Positions 25,415 through 34,217 of a DNA stretch of 64,000 bases are shown here, in pieces. Under the pieces are notes generated by a model. The model was not told where the DNA came from and ran no database searches. It saw nothing but the letters and a program-made list of their open reading frames with translations. Made by a program: the position numbers and the translations under genes. Position 1 is the stretch's first letter, and each line of letters opens with the position of its first letter. Where the stretch lies: contig JAFLBI010000001.1 in assembly GCA_017303835.1 (NCBI GenBank), positions 1,302,001-1,366,000 of the forward strand. Direction: 5' to 3'. This DNA is from Chitinophagales bacterium (GTDB lineage Bacteria > Bacteroidota > Bacteroidia > Chitinophagales > Chitinophagaceae).

Positions 25415-27139
25415 ATGAAAAAAATAATATTCCTGCCATTTCTGTTACTGTCAATGAGCATGATTGCTCAAAAGCACAACACAGTTTTTGAAAACACGGG
25501 CGGCAGGGAAACCGCTACCTATTCACAAACCATTCAATGGTATCAAGACCTGTCAAAAGCATTCCCCAATATTGTGATCAAAACCTTTGGTAATACTGAT
25601 GCTGGCTACCCTTTGCATTTGGTCTTATATAGTAAGGGGAAAACACAAGACCCCGCGGCATGGCACAAGGCGGGTAAGGTTGTGTTACTCATCAACAATG
25701 GTATTCACCCGGGCGAACCAGACGGTATTGATGCAAGCATGCTACTCTTACGAGACCTGGTAACTGGTAAGCTGAATATGCCGGATAACCTTGCAATCGG
25801 TATTATACCCATTTACAATATTGGCGGTTCACTCAACCGAAACAGTTTTTCACGTGTGAATCAAGATGGCCCGCTGAGCTATGGATTCAGGGGTAATGCC
25901 CAGAATCTGGACCTTAACAGAGATTTCATTAAATCAGACTCTCGTAATGCAAAATCATTCGCTGAAATATTTCATTACATGAACCCTGATCTTTTCATGG
26001 ACAACCATGTAAGCGATGGTGCAGACTACCAACATACCATGACGCTCTTGACTACGCAGCACAACAAGCTGGGCGGCCCAATCGGGGAGTTTTTGCATAA
26101 TGTATTTGAACCTGGTTTGTACAAAAGCATGGAAGCCAAACAATGGCCCATGTGCCCTTATGTGAGCTTTTTTGGCGCCAATCCAGACAGAGGTTGGGAT
26201 GCATTTTATGATGCGCCAAGATATAGTAGTGGATATGCGGCGCTGTTTCAAACCATGGGTTTTGTACCCGAAACACATATGCTAAAGCCCTTCCCCCAAC
26301 GCGTAAAAGCAACCTATGCGCTCATGCAAACCATGATTGAAGAAGGTGCTAAACATGCAACAAGTATCAAAGCAAAAAGAGCTGCATCTATAGAAACAGT
26401 GAAGGCACAAAACAGCTTTCTTGCAAGCTGGCAGAAAGATACCACGCGCCATGATTTTATTCGTTTTCTGGGCTATCAAGCGGGTAGAAAACCTAGTGCG
26501 GTAACGGGTATGGACAGATTGTTTTATGACCACGCTCAGCCTTTTGACAAACAGGTAAAGTTTTTCAATTACTTCAACGGCATCAAGCCTGTGAACAAGC
26601 CAAAAGCTTATATAATTCCACAAGGCTGGCATGCAGTAATTGATTTACTAAAACTGAATAAAGTTGAAATGAAGCGATTGGAAAAAGACACCACTATAAC
26701 TGTTGAAGCCTATCGTATTGAAGAATATAAAACTGCAACCCGTGTATTTGAAAAGCATTATCGCCAGGGCGATGTAAAGCTGAGCAGCTCTAAGCAAAGC
26801 ATCCGCTTTCTAAAAGGCGATTACCTAATTCCTACAGGGCAGAGAGCAGATCGCTTTTTGGTGGAAGTCTTGGAACCAACTATGGATGATAGTTATTTCA
26901 GCTGGAATTTCTTTGATGCCATACTCCAACAAAAAGAAGGGTATAGTGCTTACAGATGGGAAGATGTAGCAGCAGATTGGCTAAACAAAAATCCAGACCT
27001 CAGAAAACAACTGGAAGAAAAGAAACAAGCTGATCCTAAGTTCGCAGCAAACGCAAATGCACAATTGGATTTCGTGTACAAGAACTCACCTTATTATGAG
27101 CCTGCACACTTACGCTATCCTGTGTATCGCTTGCTATAG
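25415..27139 (+). CDS. Secreted M14-family zinc metallopeptidase
   Basis: 574 residues. Signal peptide about 1-18 (ending MSMIAQ). The carboxypeptidase A-like domain has the zinc ligands in NNGIHPGEPDGIDA (HxxE) and a later His in LFMDNHVSDGADYQHT, with QNLDLNRDFIKSDSRN as substrate-binding segment. The C-terminal 200 residues are an extra domain without a name. Likely a periplasmic or outer-membrane exopeptidase. Confidence 0.88.
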   Translation: MKKIIFLPFLLLSMSMIAQKHNTVFENTGGRETATYSQTIQWYQDLSKAFPNIVIKTFGNTDAGYPLHLVLYSKGKTQDPAAWHKAGKVVLLINNGIHPGEPDGIDASMLLLRDLVTGKLNMPDNLAIGIIPIYNIGGSLNRNSFSRVNQDGPLSYGFRGNAQNLDLNRDFIKSDSRNAKSFAEIFHYMNPDLFMDNHVSDGADYQHTMTLLTTQHNKLGGPIGEFLHNVFEPGLYKSMEAKQWPMCPYVSFFGANPDRGWDAFYDAPRYSSGYAALFQTMGFVPETHMLKPFPQRVKATYALMQTMIEEGAKHATSIKAKRAASIETVKAQNSFLASWQKDTTRHDFIRFLGYQAGRKPSAVTGMDRLFYDHAQPFDKQVKFFNYFNGIKPVNKPKAYIIPQGWHAVIDLLKLNKVEMKRLEKDTTITVEAYRIEEYKTATRVFEKHYRQGDVKLSSSKQSIRFLKGDYLIPTGQRADRFLVEVLEPTMDDSYFSWNFFDAILQQKEGYSAYRWEDVAADWLNKNPDLRKQLEEKKQADPKFAANANAQLDFVYKNSPYYEPAHLRYPVYRLL

Positions 27140-27142
27140 CAG

Positions 27143-27862
27143 TTAGTCGAGCCGTACTATTTTACCACCGCCAAGAATTTTCTGATTGACAGAGGCTTTG
27201 CCTTTATAATACACATTGCCACTACCGGCGATGTGTATATTGATTTGATCATCAGCAAAAATCTTGACATCACCAGATCCGGCAATATCAATTTTAGCTG
27301 ATTCGGACTGTAGCTGCTCGGCAACATAATCCCCTGATCCAGCAATATCAATATCCTGCTTGCGGGTTTCTCCACTTAGATAAACAGAGCCACTTCCCGC
27401 AATGTCCGTTTTGATTTCAGGTGTATTCACATCTAAGGTTAATGAACCAGCGCCGGCAATTTTCAGCGAAAGCTTATCCCCTTTCGTAAACTTGCCCTTG
27501 CCAGTTATATTGCCACTACCTGCAACATGTACAGCCTCTAATTTGGTTACGGTGAGATATACTTTGATTTGATTGGTAGTACTGATACGAATATTCTTTT
27601 TTGTTTTGATACTTAACCAGCCTTCAGAAGTTTCAGTTTTAATCAAAGGAATGATATTCTCATCCGTCTCAATGCGCAAAGCAGGTGTACTGCCCTGAGT
27701 AATCTCAACCTCATAGCTCCCTGCAAGCTTGATCTTAGAGATATCTTCCATTGTTCTGTCTACAGACACAATATTGCCATTGCCTTTGATTCGCTCCGTA
27801 CCAATGATTTCGCAGGACTGAAAAGCAACGAAGAGCAGTATTGCTAAAACTATTTGTTTCAT
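27143..27862 (-). CDS. DUF2807 (GIN domain) lipoprotein
   Basis: 239 residues from the ATG at 27862. The signal peptide MKQIVLAILLFVAFQSC ends at a lipobox-type Cys. The mature part is a DUF2807 beta-helix with a strict (I/V)AGSG turn repeated about every 20 residues (HVAGSGNI, DIAGSGSV, DIAGSGDY, DIAGSGDV, HIAGSGNV). Presumably anchored in the outer membrane. Function unknown. Convergent with the M14 peptidase, 3 nt apart. Paralogue of 6884-7615 with Gly-Ser-Gly in place of Ser-Gly-Ala turns. Confidence 0.82.
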   Translation of the reverse strand: MKQIVLAILLFVAFQSCEIIGTERIKGNGNIVSVDRTMEDISKIKLAGSYEVEITQGSTPALRIETDENIIPLIKTETSEGWLSIKTKKNIRISTTNQIKVYLTVTKLEAVHVAGSGNITGKGKFTKGDKLSLKIAGAGSLTLDVNTPEIKTDIAGSGSVYLSGETRKQDIDIAGSGDYVAEQLQSESAKIDIAGSGDVKIFADDQINIHIAGSGNVYYKGKASVNQKILGGGKIVRLD

Positions 27863-27945
27863 ATCTTTAATATTAGAGATTGATAACTGCTGCATCCTTT
27901 GCAGCAGTGCATTACCTGACTACCACAAATTAAGTAAAACCCAAG

Positions 27946-28518
27946 ATGCGATCATACCCAGCAAGCCCTTTTTTGATGAAACTCGCTTTTAGCCTGATAT
28001 TCGGCTTCAGCCAATTACTACTACATGCGCAAAAGCTGGAGATGCCGATGAAAGACGATGTTTTGCACTATGAAGACATCATTTTGTTTGGAGATAGCAT
28101 TAATCAGTCCATGGCTGAGGCGAATCTGGGGAAATGGGTAGTTGCCAATCAAAGTACCTGGAAACTTCAATCCAGCAAATCAACGCTTATTGGCGGCACA
28201 ACCATTATCAATGGTATTGTTCGTGTTGATCCCGAGCAAGGAGATTATCGCTCTGTAGATGGGGGCTTTACCATCACCATAACCATGATCAATGACCGGA
28301 TGCGCTATCAAATCAATGAACTTTCTTTAATTAAGGCTGGACAAAAATTTGATGCAACTGCGGTATACAAAGGCTACCGAAAGGGAGACCCATTTATGAA
28401 ACAAAAAATGGAACAAAAAGAAGCAGTACTCCAGCGACATGAAGAATTGCTGAGAAAATTGGATCAGCGTATTAAAAAAATTATTGCCTCACTTACAGTA
28501 GGCGTAATTGCCAAGTAA
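27946..28518 (+). CDS. Secreted hypothetical protein, DUF4468-like
   Basis: 190 residues. A signal peptide ends about LLLHAQ (residue 29, or 19 if the second ATG at 27976 is used; the start is undecided). LHYEDIILFGDSINQSMAEANLGKWV and GGFTITITMINDRMRYQINEL resemble the DUF4468 (TBP-like fold) pattern seen in many Bacteroidota secreted proteins. A coiled helix with QKEAVLQRHEELLRKLDQR follows. Function unknown. Confidence 0.6.
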   Translation: MRSYPASPFLMKLAFSLIFGFSQLLLHAQKLEMPMKDDVLHYEDIILFGDSINQSMAEANLGKWVVANQSTWKLQSSKSTLIGGTTIINGIVRVDPEQGDYRSVDGGFTITITMINDRMRYQINELSLIKAGQKFDATAVYKGYRKGDPFMKQKMEQKEAVLQRHEELLRKLDQRIKKIIASLTVGVIAK

Positions 28519-28520
28519 GT

Positions 28521-30296
28521 TTAGCCTTCCTGTTCTTTTTCTAGTTGATTGATCTTACTTACTACCAGTCTGATCTGCTTATCCATTTCAGTAGCACTAT
28601 GTTGTAGCATATGAATCATATCTGCATCTTTTAAAGAAGCAGGATCTAACTGCAATAATTCAATCACTGAAATAATATTGGCCGCATGTCTGCGCACTTC
28701 ATGCGATTGAGCAAAGGCAATTTCACGCAAAGCCGTATACTGTTGTTTAATTTTCTGCGCAGATGCCACGCTCTCAGTAACATCCCTGACTGTACCAATC
28801 AGCTTTTGAACCTGGCCTTTGCTATCATGCTGTACGATCGCGTTAGAATCCAGATAACGAATTTCACCATCAGGCCTGCGTATGCGGAAAGAAGCTTTAT
28901 CAACTTCCTTTTCTCCGCTTACCAAAGCACCAATAACAGTCATCATCAGGTTAGCATCTTCCGGATGCATGGCCTGTTTCCAAATACTAAACGCAGGTAT
29001 TGGGGAATATGAAGGATAACCAAATATCACATACATCATATCATCCCAAACAATAGCGCCAGTTTGCACATCTACTTCCCAGATTCCGGTACCCGAAGAG
29101 CCTGTAGCTAAAGATAAGCGGCGCAAAAGCTGCTCCATTTTAACCTGCTCCTGCTTACGAGTAGTGATATCCCTGAAAATGTACACATAATGAAGTGCAC
29201 CATCAGCATCATAAAATTTTGACGCAGTAAGATCCACTTCTATTGTTTTCCCTTCAGCACTGAGGAAATATAATTCTGCACCCGCTTTTCCATCATCTTC
29301 CAATTCTTCGGTGAAAAAACGAAAACGTTCATCAGCTGTGTCAATTATATGCGACTGCTGCTTACCTATCAAGGTGCCGGAATCATACTGCAATAAGCGA
29401 CAAGCAGCTTCATTCGCATCAGAAATTTCCAGGCTTTCACTTAGCAAGACAATGCCATCAATACTATTGCTGAACAACATCCTGTATCTCGCTTCCTGCT
29501 CTGCCAATTCAGCTTCTGCTTGCTTGCGAGCGGTAATATCATTCTCAACAAGCAGAAATCCTATATGCGAATTCGAATCGTCCCACAAAGGTTGCATGGC
29601 TACTTCCAGCCATATCTTGTTTCCAGATGCAGTAAGACTTTGTGTTTCAACATGAAAAGGAACTGCTTGCTGAAGTGCAGTTTCTAATTGTTGTTTTACG
29701 GATTGATTTACTGAATGATCTTCTAATGAGTAACCAAGACGTTTTCCTATAACAGCATCACTGGAATAACCTGATATGCGTTCAAAAGCCTGATTCACCC
29801 AAACGATGCAACCCGCTGTATCTGCAATAATGATTGAATCACTGGTATTTCTGGCTACGCGAGACAATAAGTCCAGCTCCTGCCTATTGGCTTCTAAACG
29901 TTCAGCAGCTGCGTGTTCAGTACTGATATCGAACACATAACCCATCAGATGACTATCGCCAGAAGCATCAGTATAGATACGCCCATTTTCTCTAACCCAT
30001 TTAATGGTACCTGTCTGATGCTTGATTCGGTAACTGGCTGCAAAATCTGTTTTATGCTGTATCCCTTGTTTGATGGTGGCAATCAGCTGAGGCAAATCGT
30101 CTGGATGCACCAGTTGCCGGTAAACTTCCACACGCTTTTCCATCACTTCATGTACAGGATAACCTGTAATATCAGAAAATCCTTCGCTGATAAAATCCAA
30201 AACAAGTCTATCGCCTTGAATGGCACAATGATAGATTGCAGCGGGCAGATGGTTAATAAGCGCAACTAATTTATCAATAGCAGCAGGTTCTTGCAT
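28521..30296 (-). CDS. Multi-PAS sensor protein with H-box helix but no ATPase domain
   Basis: 591 residues, no membrane segment. About four PAS/PAC units are seen: around 10-130 (ISEGFSDITGYPVHEV, WVRENGRIYTDASG), 140-260 (WVNQAFERISGYSSDAV), 270-385 (DANEAACRLLQYDSG, YIFRDITTRK) and 390-515 (DDMMYVIFGYPS, IRRPDGEIRYLDSN). The last 70 residues form a helical hairpin starting LREIAFAQSHEVRRHAANI, which resembles a histidine-kinase H box with His near residue 530. The protein ends without N, G1 or G2 boxes of HATPase_c. It cannot autophosphorylate alone; it may bind a kinase, act as phosphotransfer protein or be a pure sensor. Confidence 0.85.
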   Translation of the reverse strand: MQEPAAIDKLVALINHLPAAIYHCAIQGDRLVLDFISEGFSDITGYPVHEVMEKRVEVYRQLVHPDDLPQLIATIKQGIQHKTDFAASYRIKHQTGTIKWVRENGRIYTDASGDSHLMGYVFDISTEHAAAERLEANRQELDLLSRVARNTSDSIIIADTAGCIVWVNQAFERISGYSSDAVIGKRLGYSLEDHSVNQSVKQQLETALQQAVPFHVETQSLTASGNKIWLEVAMQPLWDDSNSHIGFLLVENDITARKQAEAELAEQEARYRMLFSNSIDGIVLLSESLEISDANEAACRLLQYDSGTLIGKQQSHIIDTADERFRFFTEELEDDGKAGAELYFLSAEGKTIEVDLTASKFYDADGALHYVYIFRDITTRKQEQVKMEQLLRRLSLATGSSGTGIWEVDVQTGAIVWDDMMYVIFGYPSYSPIPAFSIWKQAMHPEDANLMMTVIGALVSGEKEVDKASFRIRRPDGEIRYLDSNAIVQHDSKGQVQKLIGTVRDVTESVASAQKIKQQYTALREIAFAQSHEVRRHAANIISVIELLQLDPASLKDADMIHMLQHSATEMDKQIRLVVSKINQLEKEQEG

Positions 30297-30375
30297 AGGT
30301 ATGGCAGGATTAACGATACAGATACAAGTTACGTTATTCGTGCTGCTTTATAAAAGCCAGTCCGTATTTTGATAA

Positions 30376-31884
30376 CTATTTAAGACACCAGTCGAAGAAA
30401 TTGTCTACATCTGCTTTAAACTGAATCATAGATGGTTTATGGATATAGTACATATGTCCTGACTCATAAAAATAGTGCCGGATGTTTTTTTGCGCTTCCG
30501 GCCTCAGAAACATATGTGCTACATCATATTGTGCAGTAAAATAAGGTGTAGCAAAATCATAATATCCTGACCCAACATACACTTTCAAAGCAGGGTTTTT
30601 GGCCATTGCATCACGCAGGCTCTCAGCTACATTCAGGTATTGATTTTGTACATTATTGTAATTCCAAGGGTACACGCTTCCGAAAATATTATAAGGTTTG
30701 GTTTCCTTGAATTTCAATTCTTTCTGAAAATAGTCGTTCATCGCAGAAGTAAACGGACCGTCAATATTGGTGAATGAAGGATCATAGCTCACCAATTCAC
30801 CGGCATCATCCAAATCTCTTCCCACAAATCTGGCATCCAAACGGCCTACTGTTAAGCCATCTCCCCTTCTTAATTCTTTATAAAATCTATTCTCCTCTAC
30901 CCGAAGATTTGCACGAAGACAATATTCCTTACTTAACCCAGTATAATAGCTCATCTTCTGGGCAATACGGTCTTTATCTGCATCAGAAAGCCATGCACCT
31001 TTGATCAAAGCAGTAGCATACTCGCCCAAAGCAAATGTCTCACTTTCTTTCAAAGCCTTTTTCAAATCAGCCTGCAACTCAGGCGCCAATTTTTTATGAT
31101 ACCAGGCGGCAGCAGTATACGATGGGATATACAAAGCACGTGGCAAATCATTACCTACATAATAATCATTGGTTCCGAAATTGAGTACGGGTGAAATCAG
31201 GAAAATACCATTGATATAAATACGGTAACTGTCTTGCAAAAACTTAGATAAACCAGCTGCTCTTGTAGTACCATAACTTTCTCCAGCCAGAAATTTGGGT
31301 GAGCCCCAACGCTCATATCTAGATAAAAAATGACGGATAAAACTACCTACAGACTGTATATCCTCTACATAGCCATGGAATTGCTTGGGACTTTCTCCAT
31401 TAGCCGCTCGACTAAAGCCTGTTGAAACTGGATCAATAAATACCAAATCAGACTTATCCAGCCAGGAAAATTCATTACTAATCACTTCATAAGGAGGTGC
31501 TGTGGCCGTACCATCGTCTTTTAAATAAACCCTTCTTGGCCCCAGAGCGCCCATATGCAGCCATACGGAAGATGAACCTGGCCCACCATTGAACGTAAAA
31601 GTGACAGGTCTTTTGGCATCCGACTCCCCTTCTTTTCTGTAGTAGGTAAAAAATACTTTTGCCAGCAATTTGCCTGTATCATTTTCTAAATCCAGGTAGC
31701 CCGTATGCGCTGTATAATCAATCTTTTTACCGGCAATGGTAACACTGCCTTTGGTTATGGTGGTTTGAACGCCTGCAATGGGCATTTCAGCCGCTGGAAC
31801 GGCTACAACTGTGTTTTTTTGAGCGCCAAGGAATAGGCTGTTTACAGAAAACAGAAGGAAAAGGTACTTTTTCATATTGGGCAT
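30376..31884 (-). CDS. Secreted S10-family serine carboxypeptidase-like protein
   Basis: 502 residues with a signal peptide ending about FLGAQ. The S10 fold is shown by TFNGGPGSSSVWLHMGALGPRRV (oxyanion hole), FLAGESYGTTRAAG (catalytic Ser in GESYG), GYYDFATP (catalytic Asp) and YESGHMYYIHKPS (catalytic His). All three catalytic residues are present. The start could also be the ATG at 31875. Likely a periplasmic peptidase or esterase. Confidence 0.88.
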   Translation of the reverse strand: MPNMKKYLFLLFSVNSLFLGAQKNTVVAVPAAEMPIAGVQTTITKGSVTIAGKKIDYTAHTGYLDLENDTGKLLAKVFFTYYRKEGESDAKRPVTFTFNGGPGSSSVWLHMGALGPRRVYLKDDGTATAPPYEVISNEFSWLDKSDLVFIDPVSTGFSRAANGESPKQFHGYVEDIQSVGSFIRHFLSRYERWGSPKFLAGESYGTTRAAGLSKFLQDSYRIYINGIFLISPVLNFGTNDYYVGNDLPRALYIPSYTAAAWYHKKLAPELQADLKKALKESETFALGEYATALIKGAWLSDADKDRIAQKMSYYTGLSKEYCLRANLRVEENRFYKELRRGDGLTVGRLDARFVGRDLDDAGELVSYDPSFTNIDGPFTSAMNDYFQKELKFKETKPYNIFGSVYPWNYNNVQNQYLNVAESLRDAMAKNPALKVYVGSGYYDFATPYFTAQYDVAHMFLRPEAQKNIRHYFYESGHMYYIHKPSMIQFKADVDNFFDWCLK

Positions 31885-31969
31885 TAAGGATGCCTAAGTT
31901 ACTAAAGCCAAAGTCAAAAAACCAGCTGTTCTTTTTGAGGCAATTTCAACTAATTTCGTGCACCAGTTT

Positions 31970-32569
31970 ATGAAGAAGCTAGAATTGGAAATCGTGGCCC
32001 TTAGCCATAGTATCACACAAACGCATTCCTACGCGGTGGTTCTGGGAGAAGTAGATGGTCTGAGAAGACTACCTATCGTAATTGGCGGCTTTGAAGCGCA
32101 AGCTATTGCTGTTGCACTAGAGCGGATGCAGCCCAGCAGACCCCTTACCCATGATCTGATGAAGAACTTCATGAACGCGTTCAATGTTGAATTAACGGAA
32201 ATCATCATCAGCGATCTTCAGGAAGGTATTTTCTACTCCAAGCTGGTTTGTGTTAGTGAGCATGATACCGTAGAAATCGACAGCCGTACCAGTGATGCAC
32301 TTGCCCTGGCTGTTAGATTTGGCTGCCCAATTTATACCTACGAGCATATTTTGGAAAGTGCCGGCATCTTAATGGAAGACGGCAATACCGGTAAAAAGAA
32401 AAAAGAGGCTTTCGGTGATGTTGAGGAACCCTCAGCAGCCAGTGCTTCCAATGAAGATCTACACAGCATGAGTCTGGAAGATTTACAGCAGTTGCTGAAT
32501 GATGTACTAGAGCAGGAAGACTATATCCGCGCCATCGCGATTCGCGATGAGATCAATAAGCGTAAATAA
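31970..32569 (+). CDS. Bifunctional nuclease (DUF151) family protein with UVR motif
   Basis: 199 residues from the ATG at 31970; a GTG 12 nt upstream overlaps a near-consensus promoter box. The DUF151 domain (about 1-130) shows SYAVVLGEVDGLRRLPIVIGGFEAQAIA and SRTSDALALAVRFGCPIY. A linker with a charged stretch leads to a C-terminal UvrB/UvrC-like helix pair (LEDLQQLLNDVLEQEDYIRAIAIRDEI). Nuclease activity is reported for plant and some bacterial relatives; the physiological role here is unknown. It lies 8 nt before ispE. Confidence 0.85.
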   Translation: MKKLELEIVALSHSITQTHSYAVVLGEVDGLRRLPIVIGGFEAQAIAVALERMQPSRPLTHDLMKNFMNAFNVELTEIIISDLQEGIFYSKLVCVSEHDTVEIDSRTSDALALAVRFGCPIYTYEHILESAGILMEDGNTGKKKKEAFGDVEEPSAASASNEDLHSMSLEDLQQLLNDVLEQEDYIRAIAIRDEINKRK

Positions 32570-32577
32570 CCCCAACC

Positions 32578-33420
32578 ATGGTGGTTTTCCCCAATGCTAA
32601 AATCAATCTTGGCCTGAATATTCTCAGGAAAAGAGCTGATGGGTTTCATGATCTCTCTACCGTTTTCTATCCTATTCCCTTGCATGATGTATTGGAGATA
32701 GTTCCCCTTGAGAACAGCAACGCTGAGGAAACTGTAGCATTACACAGCTCAGGACTTGCAGTTGCGGGAAATACTTCTGACAATATTTGCGTCAAAGCTT
32801 ACCACTTACTGAAGGCGGAGTTTCCTGAATTACCTGCTGTAGCAATACACCTGCATAAAACCATCCCTATGGGTGCAGGTATGGGTGGCGGCAGTGCCGA
32901 TGGTGCAAATACACTGCGTTTACTCAATGAGCTTTTTCAATTGAAACTTAATCAAGACCAGCTTATTCAATATGCTTTGCAATTAGGTTCTGACTGTCCC
33001 TTCTTCATCCTCAACCAGCCAGCACATGGCAAAGGAAGAGGCGAAGACTTACAACCCGTTACACTTGATCTGAGTAATAATCGCTTAGCTGTTGTAAACC
33101 CCGGTATACATGTACCAACAGGATGGGCTTTTCAACAAATCAAACCAGGCATACCAATACATGATTGTGCTGCTGTTATACAGGATTCTCCTAACACCTG
33201 GCGTGGCCGACTCATTAATGATTTTGAAGCACCCATAGCCGCACATTATCCCGAAATTGGCAATATCATCCAGCAATTGTATGATCAGGGTGCAGTCTAT
33301 GCTGCCATGTCGGGCAGCGGCAGTACTGTATTTGGTTTATTTAGCCTGGACAATACCCCACATTTTCAGTGGCCACAACATTATTTCTACAAGCTGCTGA
33401 GTTTAGACAAACTTTCATAA
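32578..33420 (+). CDS. ispE: 4-diphosphocytidyl-2-C-methyl-D-erythritol kinase
   Basis: 280 residues, GHMP kinase fold, fourth committed step of the MEP isoprenoid pathway. NAKINLGLNILRKRADGFHDL at the N-terminus, the ATP-binding loop PMGAGMGGGSADGANTLR (about 99-116) and AMSGSGSTVFGLF near the C-terminus are diagnostic. It is the second gene of a plus-strand run reaching murB, with gaps of 8-26 nt. Confidence 0.95.
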   Translation: MVVFPNAKINLGLNILRKRADGFHDLSTVFYPIPLHDVLEIVPLENSNAEETVALHSSGLAVAGNTSDNICVKAYHLLKAEFPELPAVAIHLHKTIPMGAGMGGGSADGANTLRLLNELFQLKLNQDQLIQYALQLGSDCPFFILNQPAHGKGRGEDLQPVTLDLSNNRLAVVNPGIHVPTGWAFQQIKPGIPIHDCAAVIQDSPNTWRGRLINDFEAPIAAHYPEIGNIIQQLYDQGAVYAAMSGSGSTVFGLFSLDNTPHFQWPQHYFYKLLSLDKLS

Positions 33421-33429
33421 GTTCGGCAG

Positions 33430-34191
33430 ATGAATGCCCTGAAATCCTTGCTGAAAGCTATTTATAGCCTCTATGCTGGCATCATCTTCGCATGCCTCAC
33501 TATTTTGAATGTAGTACCCATTGTATTTGTAGCAATTGCTTTTGGAAAAATCAAGGGTGGTAACCTGGTTTATTTTTTTTGTAAATGGTGGGCACAAATA
33601 TGGTTTTGGCTGATCGGTATAAGACATGAAGAGATTTATGAAGCGCCACATGATCGCTCTAAGCACTACATTTTTGTGGCCAACCATATTTCTTATATGG
33701 ACATACCCCCAATTGTTATTGCGATCAAACAACCCTATCGGGTATTGGGTAAATACGAGATGGTTAAAGTGCCCGTCTTTGGTTTGATTTATCGCGCTGC
33801 AGTTGTATTGGTAGATCGGAGAAGTCCGGAAAAACGTGCCCGAAGTGTACGCGCATTGAAATCTGCATTGAACAACAATATTTCTATTTTTCTTTTTCCT
33901 GAAGGCACATTCAATTTAACAGAACAGCCCTTAAAAGATTTCTATGATGGAGCATTCCGTATAGCGATAGAAACTGAGACGCCTATCAAACCTATTTTGT
34001 TTGTCGATACACTTGAACGTATGCATTACAGCAGTGTATTTGCCATGACACCGGGAAAATGCAGAACAGTGTTTCTGGATGAAATTTCGGTTAAAGGCTA
34101 TACGATGCAAGACATTGGCTTATTAAAAGACAAAGTATATGCTGCAATGGATGCCGGTTTACGCAGATACCGGAAATATCCTGATGCCTAA
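33430..34191 (+). CDS. plsC: 1-acyl-sn-glycerol-3-phosphate acyltransferase
   Basis: 253 residues. A hydrophobic N-terminal segment (about 10-45) anchors it to the inner membrane. The acyltransferase motif I is NHISYMD (the HX4D motif, about 85-91), and motif III is FPEGTFN (about 157). It makes phosphatidic acid from lysophosphatidic acid; other acyl acceptors are possible for this family. It follows ispE by 9 nt. Confidence 0.88.
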   Translation: MNALKSLLKAIYSLYAGIIFACLTILNVVPIVFVAIAFGKIKGGNLVYFFCKWWAQIWFWLIGIRHEEIYEAPHDRSKHYIFVANHISYMDIPPIVIAIKQPYRVLGKYEMVKVPVFGLIYRAAVVLVDRRSPEKRARSVRALKSALNNNISIFLFPEGTFNLTEQPLKDFYDGAFRIAIETETPIKPILFVDTLERMHYSSVFAMTPGKCRTVFLDEISVKGYTMQDIGLLKDKVYAAMDAGLRRYRKYPDA

Positions 34192-34195
34192 GCCG

Positions 34196-34203
34196 TATTT
34201 TTG
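34196..34203 (+). promoter_or_regulatory. Possible internal promoter of priA
   Basis: TATTTTTG, a full -7 match, lies in the 26-nt gap between plsC and priA, 14 nt before the start. No clear -33 element. Confidence 0.45.
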
Positions 34204-34217
34204 GGCAAATAGCTGTT

